Below, piece after piece: positions 26,786 through 35,490 of a DNA stretch of 64,000 nucleotides. This stretch comes from Sphingobacteriaceae bacterium UBA2059 (GTDB taxonomy: Bacteria; Bacteroidota; Bacteroidia; Sphingobacteriales; Sphingobacteriaceae): contig DDAL01000008.1 in assembly GCA_002332615.1 (NCBI GenBank), positions 281,037 through 345,036 on the forward strand, in the 5' to 3' direction. The notes below the pieces were generated by a model. It did not search any database, was not told the DNA's origin, and worked only from the letters and a program-made list of their open reading frames with translations. Both the position numbers and the translations under genes were made by a program. Each line of letters starts with the position of its first letter. Position 1 is the stretch's first letter.

Positions 26786-27811
26786 TTAATCCTGTTTTAC
26801 CAGGGGAGCCACTTTCTGGCCTGTAAGGCGTATGGATTCCATCATAAGATCATGTGAAGGATCGCCCAGGTCCATGTGAGCTATGAAGCGGGTAAGGCCG
26901 AACAGAGCTTTTACGTCATTAATCTTTGCAGCAACCTCTTCCGGACTGCCAATGAACAAGGCTCCCTGCCTGCTGCGCCCGTTTTGATACTGGGTCTGTG
27001 TATAAGGTGCCCAGCCTCTGGTGGCACCTATACGGTCCATCTGATCTTTGTATTTGTAGAAGTACTGATCGATAACCTTCGGGTCATCACTTACAAAGGT
27101 GTGAGAGTGTATGGCAATTTCCATGGTAGAGGCATCGTGCCCTGCTTCGAGATATTGCTCTTTATAAAAGTCTATAAGTTTTTTAAACTGTGCAGGTATG
27201 CCGCCGATAATGGCTACAACCAGGGGCAGGCCCAGTTTTGCTGCTCTAAGGGCCGATTGCCGGGTGCCTCCTACAGCAATCCAAACAGGAAGTTTACCTT
27301 TATTAAAAGCCCTGGGGTACACTGTTTGATTTACCAGCGGAGCCCGCAGTTTTCCATGCCATGTAACGTTTTCCTCGTTGTTAAGCTTGAGTAACAGGTC
27401 AAGCTTTTCGGCAAATAACGCCTCGTAATCTTCCAGAGAAAAACCAAATAAAGGAAAAGACTCTGTAAAACTTCCTCTGCCGGCCATTATTTCGGCCCGG
27501 CCATTGGAAATTAGGTCAAGGGTGGCAAAGTTTTGATATACTTTAACGGGTTCCGAGGAGCTTAAAACCGTTACTCCGCTGGCTAGTCTAATGTTTTTTG
27601 TTATGCTTGCTGCGGCCGCCAATACAATTTCGGGCGATGAGACGGCATAATCTGCCCGGTGATGTTCGCCCATTGCAAACACATCAATACCTACTTCGTC
27701 CATTAGCTTTACCTGCTCAAGTATTTCCTGGAGTTTGACGGCCGCACTCCTGTAAGTGCCTTTACTTTGATCGAAAGCAAGATCGCCGAACATTCCTATT
27801 CCTAATTCCAT
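26786..27811 (-). CDS. LLM-class flavin-dependent oxidoreductase
   Basis: A 341-residue bacterial-luciferase-like monooxygenase with an (alpha/beta)8 barrel. ELGIGMFGDL at the start, VFAMGEHHRADYAVSSPEIVLAAAASITKNIRLASGVTVLSS-like sequence, and GRAEIMAGRGSFTESFPLFGFSLEDYEALFAEKLDLLL are typical of the subgroup annotated as probable oxidoreductases of the luciferase family. FMN or F420 use and the substrate are unknown. It converges with the glycosyltransferase gene, 50 bp apart. Confidence 0.85.
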   Translation of the reverse strand: MELGIGMFGDLAFDQSKGTYRSAAVKLQEILEQVKLMDEVGIDVFAMGEHHRADYAVSSPEIVLAAAASITKNIRLASGVTVLSSSEPVKVYQNFATLDLISNGRAEIMAGRGSFTESFPLFGFSLEDYEALFAEKLDLLLKLNNEENVTWHGKLRAPLVNQTVYPRAFNKGKLPVWIAVGGTRQSALRAAKLGLPLVVAIIGGIPAQFKKLIDFYKEQYLEAGHDASTMEIAIHSHTFVSDDPKVIDQYFYKYKDQMDRIGATRGWAPYTQTQYQNGRSRQGALFIGSPEEVAAKINDVKALFGLTRFIAHMDLGDPSHDLMMESIRLTGQKVAPLVKQD

Positions 27812-27985
27812 ATATTGATTTATAGATATATTAACTACAACGGCAATATGCTGTAATTGTGTGTTTTATAGATTGAAAACGTGCTTAAATAAAAGCATGC
27901 TGCTCTATCGAAGGCTGAGGAACAGAGGAATAAGTATTAGCCGCTAATAAAAACAAATGGTATCCTTTTTGTTTTATTAGGTATT

Positions 27986-28996
27986 ATGCAGTTTAACAAA
28001 CAATATTTTAAGGATCTGGGTCAGGTGATCATAGGTTCGGGCAAAGCCTTTATGGATGATAAGGCCATGAAGTATAGCGGCTCTCTTGCTTACAGTACTG
28101 TTTTTGCATTATCGCCTTTGCTGGTGTTAATCATTTCTCTGGCCAGTATTTTCTTTAAGGAGGATGCTATTAATAACAAAGTGTTTGGCGAGTTGCAGGG
28201 CCTGATGGGTGCCGATACGGCCATGCAGCTGCAGGAGCTCATTAAGAAAAGCGCTTTATCCGGAGGTTCGGGGTGGTCGCTGGCCATTAGTATTGTAATT
28301 CTTTTGATAGGAGCATCGGCTATTTTTACTGAAATACAGGATACCATTAATATTATATGGCGGGTAAAGCCAAAGCCTAAAACCAGCGGTATAAAACGGC
28401 TTATTGTAAACAGGCTTTTGTCTTTTTCTATGGTTATCGGTCTGGGATTTTTGCTGGTAGCCTCTCTTTTGATAAATGGTATTATTGCAGCTATAAGCGA
28501 CCAGCTAAATAATTATTTTCCGGGCATAACGGTTTTTGTGGTAAATGCTGTGAATATGGGCGTTACTTTTGTAGTGATTACCATGCTGTTTGCTGTAATA
28601 TTTAAGTACTTGCCTGATGTAAAAATTAAGTGGAAAGATGTGCTGGTGGGCGCTTTTACTACGGCTATTCTGTTTATGATAGCCCGATATGGTATACAGC
28701 TGTACCTGAAGTTTGCCGGCACTGCCTCTACCTTTGGAGCGGCGGGCTCTGTGGTGGTTATCCTGGTATGGGTATACTTTACGGCTGCTATATTGTACTT
28801 CGGGGCGGAGTTTACGCAGGTATATACTGAAAAGTTTGGAGGTGAGATTTGTCCGGCCGATTATGCTGTGCATCTGGCCCGCGAGGAAAAAGAAGTGGAG
28901 GTGGATGTGCTTCCTTCCAAGGGTTACTGCTCGGGCGATAAGGATGATGGTGAGGATTGCGAAGTGCCGCCGCAGGAAGAAAGTAAACCCTTGTAA
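27986..28996 (+). CDS. YihY/BrkB-family inner membrane protein
   Basis: A 336-residue protein with six predicted membrane helices. The family core is clear: DKAMKYSGSLAYSTVFALSPLLVLIISLASIFF, INIIWRVKPKP, FKYLPDVKIKWKDVLVGAFTTAILFMIARYGIQLYLKF and VVILVWVYFTAAILYFGAEFTQVYTEKFG. The old name ribonuclease BN is not justified; the function is unresolved. The C-terminal tail (about 285-336) is acidic and cytoplasmic. A terminator at 29015 separates it from the convergent VWA gene. Confidence 0.88.
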   Translation: MQFNKQYFKDLGQVIIGSGKAFMDDKAMKYSGSLAYSTVFALSPLLVLIISLASIFFKEDAINNKVFGELQGLMGADTAMQLQELIKKSALSGGSGWSLAISIVILLIGASAIFTEIQDTINIIWRVKPKPKTSGIKRLIVNRLLSFSMVIGLGFLLVASLLINGIIAAISDQLNNYFPGITVFVVNAVNMGVTFVVITMLFAVIFKYLPDVKIKWKDVLVGAFTTAILFMIARYGIQLYLKFAGTASTFGAAGSVVVILVWVYFTAAILYFGAEFTQVYTEKFGGEICPADYAVHLAREEKEVEVDVLPSKGYCSGDKDDGEDCEVPPQEESKPL

Positions 28997-29014
28997 GAGG
29001 GCCTGTTGCTAAAT

Positions 29015-29053
29015 AAAAGCCTTCATACATATGCAATGTATGAAGGCTTTTTT
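29015..29053. terminator. Bidirectional intrinsic terminator
   Basis: AAAAGCCTTCATACAT at 29015-29030 pairs perfectly with 29036-29051 around a 5-nt loop and runs into TT, with A-rich sequence on the other side. It lies between convergent yihY (+) and the VWA gene (-) and can serve both. Confidence 0.9.
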
Positions 29054-29069
29054 GCTGAAAAGCGCTTGT

Positions 29070-30920
29070 TTACTCTTCAATAGGTTCATCATCAGCCTTA
29101 ATAAGAGCCGCCGCCTTTACCAGGCGTAGAAACTCTGCACGGTAGCCCTGCGGGTCCCTTCCTAAGGCGCCCTGAGCAAGGGCGGATGCTTTTTGAAACG
29201 ATGATCCCTGGCTAAATTCAGATTTAGAGAGCAGCATGCCAAACTGGGCGACTGCCGCAGCAAAGCGAAAGTCCTCGCCTGCTTTTTCAATAGACCTGTA
29301 GCTATCGGTCATAACCGGTTTGCTAAGTAGTTTACTTACGTCCTTGTCGGGCTGCTTGTAACGCATTTTTACAGTCAGCAGTTCGGTTGCCGGGCTTTTT
29401 ACCAGGGCAGACGCCTCTGCCTGATACCTGAGCTTGTCGACCTTTTGTATAAAGGGCGATTGAACGCCCGTTGGTATGAGTTCGTAAAGGGCTGTAACAC
29501 GGTGTCCGGCGCCCATATCTCCTGCATCCTTTTTATCATTATTAAAGTCTTCTTTGTTAAGCATGCGGTTTTCGTAGCCGATAAGGCGATAGGCCTGCAC
29601 ATAGGCAGGGTTAAACTCTACCTGTAGCTTTACGTCCTTAGCTATTGTAAAGAGGGTGCCGCCAAACTCGCTTACCAGCAGCCGGCGCGCTTCGTTTATA
29701 TTGTCTATATAGCCATAGTTTCCGTTGCCCTTGTCGGCCATGGTTTCGAGTTTACTGTCTTTTAAATTGCCCATTCCATAGCCAAGTATGGAAAGAAAAA
29801 CTCCTGTTTTGCGTTTTTCTTCCACCAGCCTCTGCATTTCGGCATCGCTCGATACGCCTACATTAAAATCGCCGTCGGTAGCCATAATAATGCGGTTGTT
29901 TCCTCCCTTGATAAAATTGCGGGCTGCCTGTTCGTAGGCCATTTGAATGGCCGCTGCTCCGGCGGTAGATCCTCCTGCCTCGAGCGCATCGATAGCATCT
30001 TTTATAAGCTGCTTGCGGTTTCCGGGGGTTGATGCAAGCACCAGAGAGGTGCGGCCTGCATAGGTTACGATGGCCACCCGGTCTTTGCTGCGCAGCTGAT
30101 CAGTAAGCATTTTAAGCGATGATTTTACAAGAGGCAGCTTGTTTGGCGAAAACATGGAGCCTGATACATCAATTAAAAAAACCAGGTTTGATGCAGGCAG
30201 GCTGGCCGTGTTTACCTTTTTGCCTTGCAGGCCTATGCGAACCAGACGGTGCTGCGGGTTCCAGGGAGCAACAGATAGTTCGGTGTTTATGGATACGGGA
30301 TCGTCTCCGGAAGGCTCGGGGTAGTTGTATTCGAAATAATTAATCATTTCTTCAATGCGCACGGCATCTTGCGGAGGCAGCTTACCCTGGTTTATAAAAC
30401 GCCTGATGTTGCTGTAAGAGGCAGCATCTACGTCGGCACTGAAGGTAGATAAGGGATTATTAAGAACGCTGCGAAAGCCGTTTTCCTCTTTTGCGGCATA
30501 TGCTTCGGTGTTCCAGTTGCGAGGGACTGCATAGGCCCGGCTGTGCATGGCGCCGGCAGTGGCCATGCCCCGTATCTGCAGGTTCATTGACTCTTCTACG
30601 GCCACGGCCTGCCCGTCTTCTAGACGCCTGAGGCGCGCATGTACTGCTTTGCCGGATTTAAAAGCAAGGGTTTGGGAGAAGTATCCCTTTTTGGAAAAAA
30701 CCAGTATGCCTTGATCCAAAGTGGTTTGCAGGCTATAGCGCCCGTCGGCACCTGTAGTTGTTTGCTGGCTTTGATCTCTGATCATTACGCGTACGCCGCT
30801 GAGGTCTTTACCGCTCAGGGCGTCTTTCACAGTGCCTTGCACGATATAAGGCTTTACACTGCCCTGCGCAAAGGTGAGAACCAGCAGCAGGAGGGGTAGC
30901 AGGAGGGCTGTCTTTTTCAT
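29070..30920 (-). CDS. VWA-domain protein with carboxypeptidase-regulatory N-terminus (YfbK-like)
   Basis: A 616-residue exported protein. After a signal peptide (about 1-20) comes a carboxypeptidase-D regulatory-like domain (about 25-100) and an extended linker. The YfbK-type N-region (STFSADVDAASYSNIRRF, about 158-175) is followed by a von Willebrand factor A domain (about 243-420) with an intact MIDAS start DVSGS at 251-255. A C-terminal YfbK-like domain follows. The gene is divergent from an ECF-like sigma factor and anti-sigma/TonB-like gene with 131 bp between them, an arrangement suggesting a shared envelope-response module. The partner or ligand is unknown. Confidence 0.88.
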   Translation of the reverse strand: MKKTALLLPLLLLVLTFAQGSVKPYIVQGTVKDALSGKDLSGVRVMIRDQSQQTTTGADGRYSLQTTLDQGILVFSKKGYFSQTLAFKSGKAVHARLRRLEDGQAVAVEESMNLQIRGMATAGAMHSRAYAVPRNWNTEAYAAKEENGFRSVLNNPLSTFSADVDAASYSNIRRFINQGKLPPQDAVRIEEMINYFEYNYPEPSGDDPVSINTELSVAPWNPQHRLVRIGLQGKKVNTASLPASNLVFLIDVSGSMFSPNKLPLVKSSLKMLTDQLRSKDRVAIVTYAGRTSLVLASTPGNRKQLIKDAIDALEAGGSTAGAAAIQMAYEQAARNFIKGGNNRIIMATDGDFNVGVSSDAEMQRLVEEKRKTGVFLSILGYGMGNLKDSKLETMADKGNGNYGYIDNINEARRLLVSEFGGTLFTIAKDVKLQVEFNPAYVQAYRLIGYENRMLNKEDFNNDKKDAGDMGAGHRVTALYELIPTGVQSPFIQKVDKLRYQAEASALVKSPATELLTVKMRYKQPDKDVSKLLSKPVMTDSYRSIEKAGEDFRFAAAVAQFGMLLSKSEFSQGSSFQKASALAQGALGRDPQGYRAEFLRLVKAAALIKADDEPIEE

Positions 30921-31051
30921 AAAAAAATGCTTTAACTAAAAGATGTAGAACGAGCACCGTTTCCATAATCATTGGCGTTTATGAGACGGAAAAAAGTTTG
31001 CACTGCTATAAATTTTTCTTAATCTTGCTGCCTGAATAGTACTCATTTAGT

Positions 31052-31633
31052 TTGAAGGTAATTACTAATAAGGCGATAAGCCCTGATAAGGAACAAGACA
31101 TACTGGCCCTTTATAAGCAAACAGCAGACATAAGCCTGCTGGGTAACTTATATGCCGGCTATATGACCTTGGTTTATGGGGTATGCCTTAAGTATTTAAA
31201 AGACGAGGCTAAAAGCCAGGATGCGGTAATGCAGCTATTCGAGGAGCTGGTTGAGAAGTTAAAAAAGCACGAGGTTTCTAACTTTAAGCCATGGCTTTAT
31301 TCGGTGGCCCGGAATTACTGCCTGATGCAGCTTAGGGCAGATTCTAAACAATCTTTTGTAGATATTAATGAGGCGGGTGTGGAAAAAGAGGCTTTTACGC
31401 ATCTTGATATAGAAGATACCACCGAGCAAAATCTCCTGACTATGGAGCAATGCCTGGAAACGCTTAATGAGGAACAACGCAAGAGTATAGAGCTGTTTTA
31501 TTTACAGCAAAAATGCTATCAGGAAGTGGCCGCGGTAACAGGCTACGAAATGAATAAGGTAAAAAGCTATATACAGAATGGGAAGAGAAATCTAAAACTT
31601 TGTATGGAGAAGACAGGTGAAAACAACGGATAA
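31052..31633 (+). CDS. ECF-like sigma-70 family factor
   Basis: A 193-residue sigma factor with only regions 2 and 4. Region 2 covers about 35-100 (LVYGVCLKYLKDEAKSQDAVMQLFEELVEKL, then WLYSVARNYCLMQLR). Region 4 covers about 128-185 (LNEEQRKSIELFYLQQKCYQEVAAVTGYEMNKVKSYIQNGKRNLK). No ATG lies near the expected start; the TTG at 31052 gives the full domain and is preferred. The following gene overlaps it by 17 bp and encodes an anti-sigma-like membrane protein, so the two probably form a regulatory pair. Confidence 0.85.
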   Translation: MKVITNKAISPDKEQDILALYKQTADISLLGNLYAGYMTLVYGVCLKYLKDEAKSQDAVMQLFEELVEKLKKHEVSNFKPWLYSVARNYCLMQLRADSKQSFVDINEAGVEKEAFTHLDIEDTTEQNLLTMEQCLETLNEEQRKSIELFYLQQKCYQEVAAVTGYEMNKVKSYIQNGKRNLKLCMEKTGENNG

Positions 31634-32576
31634 TTTGGATTATAAACTTATACAGCAGTACTTAAACGGCGAGCTAGACAGCAGGCAAATGCATGAGCTT
31701 GAAAAGCGTGCGCTGGAAGATCCTTTTTTATCTGAGGCCTTGGAGGGGTATGCATCTGTTAATAAATCGCAGGAATTTCATTTAGATTTACTTAAAAAGC
31801 GGCTTGAAGTGCGGCTTAAGCCTAACGAGCTTGAACGGGGAGAGGTTCTTTTGACCTGGCAGCGCCTAAGCATTGCCGCTGTTGGCCTGCTGATCCTTAT
31901 TTCTGCAGCAGTATTGTTTTGGATGAAGGATAGCCCTTCGGAAAGTTTACTTGCTGTGCAGGATGAGCCTGTGGAGCAGCAGGCTGCCACGCCCGATAGC
32001 CTGAGCGGTGCAGGAGATTTGAAAGAAGCCCGGCTTGGTAAAGAAGGACGGCTTAACGAAGAGCTTTATACGGATACTGAAACTAAAAAGGCGGCAACTA
32101 ACAAAATTATTCCTGCGGCTCCTGAATCTGCCCTTAAGGCAAACGAAGAGCCAAAAGAGGAATCCATGGTTCTTGCAGGCTCTGTGAAGCAGGAGTCTCC
32201 GGTTGATATGACGGCCAGAGCCGGCGAAGCGGCTGCGGGGGTTCAAACCTATAGCCGCAGCAGTGCTGCTACCCTTAAAATGAGCGCCGCTGGTCCGGCG
32301 GATAGTTTGAAAGCGAACCCTGTGGTTGGCTACGACGTGTACAAAGAGTATATTCAAAACCAGGCCCGCATAATGGAGGGTTTTGTAAAGGGCATGGTAA
32401 CGCTTGCTTTCAAGCTCGACGCGGACGGCCGACCGGTTAATATACGACTTGTAAAAGGCTTGAATGCTGCTCAGAACGAAGAGGCCATACGCCTGTTACA
32501 AAGCGGTCCCTCATGGAGATATGTTAAAGAAGGCGAGCAGGATGAGATTGTTTACTCGGTTCAATTTAATAAATAG
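31617..32576 (+). CDS. Anti-sigma-like membrane protein with C-terminal TonB-like domain
   Basis: A 319-residue protein starting at GTG 31617, overlapping the sigma gene. Residues 1-75 form a soluble helical N-terminus (YKLIQQYLNGELDSRQMHELEKRALEDPFLSEALEGY) like the cytoplasmic part of anti-sigma factors, here without zinc-binding His/Cys. A single membrane helix spans about 82-102. A roughly 130-residue Ala/Glu/Lys-rich linker and a TonB C-terminal-like domain (about 255-319: KGMVTLAFKLDADGRPVNIRLVKG, then EEAIRLLQSGPSW) follow. It probably holds the sigma factor at the inner membrane and senses the periplasm. The role of the TonB-like end is inferred. Confidence 0.8.
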   Translation: MKTTDNLDYKLIQQYLNGELDSRQMHELEKRALEDPFLSEALEGYASVNKSQEFHLDLLKKRLEVRLKPNELERGEVLLTWQRLSIAAVGLLILISAAVLFWMKDSPSESLLAVQDEPVEQQAATPDSLSGAGDLKEARLGKEGRLNEELYTDTETKKAATNKIIPAAPESALKANEEPKEESMVLAGSVKQESPVDMTARAGEAAAGVQTYSRSSAATLKMSAAGPADSLKANPVVGYDVYKEYIQNQARIMEGFVKGMVTLAFKLDADGRPVNIRLVKGLNAAQNEEAIRLLQSGPSWRYVKEGEQDEIVYSVQFNK

Positions 32577-32614
32577 TCATTTATAAATTCTTAGTACCTT
32601 CGTGATAGTTAATT

Positions 32615-34474
32615 ATGAAGAATTTTTGCTTTCTTCTTTGCTTAGTGATAGTATCATGTCAGCAAAGTAAAGTTCAGAATAAGGTTGCTGAGCAAATTGC
32701 AGCACCCTCTGACCCTCATTCGTATTCCCGTCCCGAACAGGCTTTGGTTAAACACCTCGACTTGCAGCTTAATGTAAACTTTGGCAGTAAAACCATTGAT
32801 GGAAAGGCCGAATGGCAAATTGACAACCCGGCAAAGGCAGATACCATTGTATTCGATACCCGCCAGCTAAAGATTATTAAGGTAACGGTGGGCGATGCTC
32901 AAAAGCGGGCGAGTTTTAACCTTAGTAAGGAAGACCCTGTACTGGGCCAGGCGCTTAAAGTTAAAATAGATTCGACCGTTAAAAAAGTGACTATCTGGTA
33001 CCGTACCTCTCCTGATGCCTATGCGCTTCAGTGGCTTAACCCGGCTCAGACTGCCGGAAAAAAACATCCTTTCCTGTTTACCCAGTCGCAGGCTATACTT
33101 GCACGTACCTGGATACCCTGTCAGGATAGCCCCGGTATACGCTTTACTTATAATGCTGCTGTTAAGGTTCCGGGGAGCCTTCTGGCCCTTATGAGTGCGG
33201 AGAACCCGCAGCAGCTGTCTGCTGACGGGAAGTATACGTTTAAACAAAGCAACCCTATTCCGGCTTATCTTATGGCGCTGGCTGTTGGCAACATCCGGTT
33301 TAAAGCTATTGACGCCCGTACAGGGGTGTATGCAGAGCCGCAGACTCTGGAAAAGGCCGCCTATGAGTTTGCCGATATGGGAAAAATGGTTAATGCAGCC
33401 GAAAGCTTGTATGGACCGTACCGCTGGGGCCGCTATGATGTTCTTGTTCCGCCTCCGAGTTTTCCCTTTGGCGGTATGGAAAACCCTATGCTTACGTTTG
33501 CAACTCCAACGGTACTAGCCGGCGATCGTTCGCTGGTAAGCCTTATTGCGCATGAGCTTGCTCATAGCTGGAGCGGCAACCTGGTTACAAACGCTACCTG
33601 GAATGATTTCTGGCTTAATGAAGGCTTTACAACCTATATCGAACGCCGTATTATTGAGGCTGTGTATGGCAAGGAAGAGGCTGCTATGCAGATTGTACTG
33701 GGGGCAAGGTACTTGAATGAGACTATAGAACGTATGGGTAATCAGCGCGACCTTACCAGGTTAAAGCTTGATCTCAAGGGTAAGGATCCGGACGATGGAA
33801 TGAATGATATTGCTTATGAAAAAGGCTTTTTCTTTTTGAAAACTGTAGAAAATGCGGTGGGCAGGGAAGAGTTTGATGCTTTTTTGAAAGCTTACTTTGA
33901 ACAGAACGCTTTTAAATCAATCACTACCGAGCGTTTTATCAGTTACCTCGACAGGAACCTGCTAAGCAGGCAGCCGAAGCTTCGCGCTGATATAAAAACC
34001 GGTGACTGGGTATATAAAGCCGGATTGCCCTCTAATATGCCGGTTGTGTCTTCAGAAAAGCTGGATAAGGTGGATACGCTAGTCAATGGCCTTTCGAAAG
34101 GCGTTAAATTTTCAGATATAAAGAAGCAGATAAGCTCTTTAAACGAGAAGGTTTATTTTATTAAATCATTGCCTGACAGCATTACTGCACAGCAGATGAA
34201 GGACATTGACCGTTTGTTTGCCTTTACGGAGTCTACCAACTCTGAAATTCAGTTTGAGTGGTATATGCTAGCCCTTAAGCACGACTATAAAGCAGCGCAT
34301 CCGTATATTGAGAAATTTATCTCTTCAGTAGGGCGCAGGAAGTTTGTAATTCCGCTTTACACTCAAATGGCAAGCACACCCCAGGGAAAACTATGGGCCG
34401 CCAGGATTTATGCAAAGGCACGGCCGGGCTATCACCCGGTAGCTTATCAGACCATAGATGAAATATTGAAGTAA
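32615..34474 (+). CDS. M1 family aminopeptidase lipoprotein
   Basis: A 619-residue zinc aminopeptidase of the LTA4-hydrolase type. The signal ends in a lipobox-like VIVSC (Cys15). The N-terminal beta domain leads to the substrate motif GGMENP and the zinc site HELAH at 313-317 (HELAHSWSGN), with the third ligand in NEGFTTYIERR. The C-terminal armadillo-like helical domain is complete. It is predicted to trim peptides in the periplasm or at the outer membrane. It follows the sigma/anti-sigma pair by 38 bp; TACCTTCG just upstream may be its own -7 element. Confidence 0.92.
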   Translation: MKNFCFLLCLVIVSCQQSKVQNKVAEQIAAPSDPHSYSRPEQALVKHLDLQLNVNFGSKTIDGKAEWQIDNPAKADTIVFDTRQLKIIKVTVGDAQKRASFNLSKEDPVLGQALKVKIDSTVKKVTIWYRTSPDAYALQWLNPAQTAGKKHPFLFTQSQAILARTWIPCQDSPGIRFTYNAAVKVPGSLLALMSAENPQQLSADGKYTFKQSNPIPAYLMALAVGNIRFKAIDARTGVYAEPQTLEKAAYEFADMGKMVNAAESLYGPYRWGRYDVLVPPPSFPFGGMENPMLTFATPTVLAGDRSLVSLIAHELAHSWSGNLVTNATWNDFWLNEGFTTYIERRIIEAVYGKEEAAMQIVLGARYLNETIERMGNQRDLTRLKLDLKGKDPDDGMNDIAYEKGFFFLKTVENAVGREEFDAFLKAYFEQNAFKSITTERFISYLDRNLLSRQPKLRADIKTGDWVYKAGLPSNMPVVSSEKLDKVDTLVNGLSKGVKFSDIKKQISSLNEKVYFIKSLPDSITAQQMKDIDRLFAFTESTNSEIQFEWYMLALKHDYKAAHPYIEKFISSVGRRKFVIPLYTQMASTPQGKLWAARIYAKARPGYHPVAYQTIDEILK

Positions 34475-34505
34475 ACAGCTTGGGGGCTATTTACTTTTAT
34501 AATTA

Positions 34506-34832
34506 TTAGTGGGAAACGTATTTTAACCCTATGATAGAGCTGATAAGGGTGGTTATAAAGAACAGCCTCCAGAAATCTGCGGGTTCCTTAAAGAATAGAA
34601 TGCCTACGATAGCTGTTCCTACTGCGCCTATACCGGTCCATACAGCGTAGGCTGTGCCTATAGGCAAAGTAAGCGTGGCTTTATAGAGCAGGTACATGCT
34701 TATAGCCAGGCATATAAAGAAGCCGCCCATCCAGTAAATGGAAGCGGTACCACTGGTTTCCTTTGCTTTTCCAAGGCAGGAGGCAAAGCCTACTTCAAAA
34801 AGCCCTCCGATAATAAGATATATCCAGTTCAT
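34506..34832 (-). CDS. Gdx/SugE-type SMR transporter (probable guanidinium exporter)
   Basis: A 108-residue four-helix SMR protein. The helix 1 Glu lies in GGLFEVGFASCLGKAK, and TAYAVWTGIGAVG in helix 3 is the signature of the Gdx (SugE) subgroup, which exports guanidinium rather than hydrophobic drugs. This differs from the EmrE-type SMR at 10903. It starts 2 bp after the TRIC-family gene ends, so the two are cotranscribed. No guanidine riboswitch is recognised upstream. Confidence 0.85.
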   Translation of the reverse strand: MNWIYLIIGGLFEVGFASCLGKAKETSGTASIYWMGGFFICLAISMYLLYKATLTLPIGTAYAVWTGIGAVGTAIVGILFFKEPADFWRLFFITTLISSIIGLKYVSH

Positions 34833-34834
34833 TG

Positions 34835-35470
34835 TTAAACGTCTTTTTTTAGTGCAACAGGCCGATCGTAAAACTTAGGCATGCTGAAGTTATATTTTAC
34901 TGCTACAAGGCGTATAGTGCATACAATCATAATAGTGATAGCCTTTGTAATGTCTGAGTCGAAGAGATCCTTAATCATAAAGAAAAAGATCCCTCCTACC
35001 ACACAGGCGGTAGCATAAATTTCCTTGCGGAACAAATGAGGTACATTGTTAAGCAGTATATCGCGCACGACGCCTCCGAAGGCACCGGTAATAGTTCCAA
35101 GGATAATGCATACAACCGGATGCAACCCAAATGCAAGGCCCTTATTTACGCCAATGACTGTATAAAGGCCAAGGCCTATGGCATCGAAAATAATAAACGT
35201 GACTTTGAGGTTTTTAATATAGGGCTTTAAAAAAAGTGTAGAAGCACCAGCCACCAGGCTTATGAGTGGAAAGTGTATCTGGCGCATCCAGGTAACAGGT
35301 GTATAGCCAATCATTACGTCGCGTATGGTACCGCCTCCAAGAGCTGTTACAAACCCTATTACGATTACACCAAAAGCATCAAAGCGTTTCTGCATAGCAG
35401 AAAAGGCGCCTGAAATTGAAAAGACAATGACGCCCGCGATCTCAATTAATTGAGAAAAAGTTACTTCCAT
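34835..35470 (-). CDS. TRIC-family cation channel (UPF0126/YicG-like)
   Basis: A 211-residue membrane protein with seven predicted helices and the internal duplication of bacterial TRIC channels. The two glycine-rich repeats are visible as TALGGGTIRDVMIG and TGAFGGVVRDILL. Bacterial TRIC proteins form trimeric cation channels; the physiological role is unclear. It is followed 2 bp later by the Gdx-type SMR gene and preceded, 20 bp away, by pit. Confidence 0.88.
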   Translation of the reverse strand: MEVTFSQLIEIAGVIVFSISGAFSAMQKRFDAFGVIVIGFVTALGGGTIRDVMIGYTPVTWMRQIHFPLISLVAGASTLFLKPYIKNLKVTFIIFDAIGLGLYTVIGVNKGLAFGLHPVVCIILGTITGAFGGVVRDILLNNVPHLFRKEIYATACVVGGIFFFMIKDLFDSDITKAITIMIVCTIRLVAVKYNFSMPKFYDRPVALKKDV

Positions 35471-35490
35471 TAGGTAGATGCCCCTTGTTT

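Noticed and set aside
26756..26860. A 34-codon frame starting MSRLVLIAGLFLILFYQ, resembling a small membrane protein
   Set aside because: It overlaps the C-terminal codons of the convergent oxidoreductase and has no ribosome-binding site; hydrophobicity alone is weak evidence.
26876..27394. A 172-codon frame antisense to the luciferase-like oxidoreductase
   Set aside because: The opposite strand has a complete family match; this product is Cys-rich and lacks a domain or start context.
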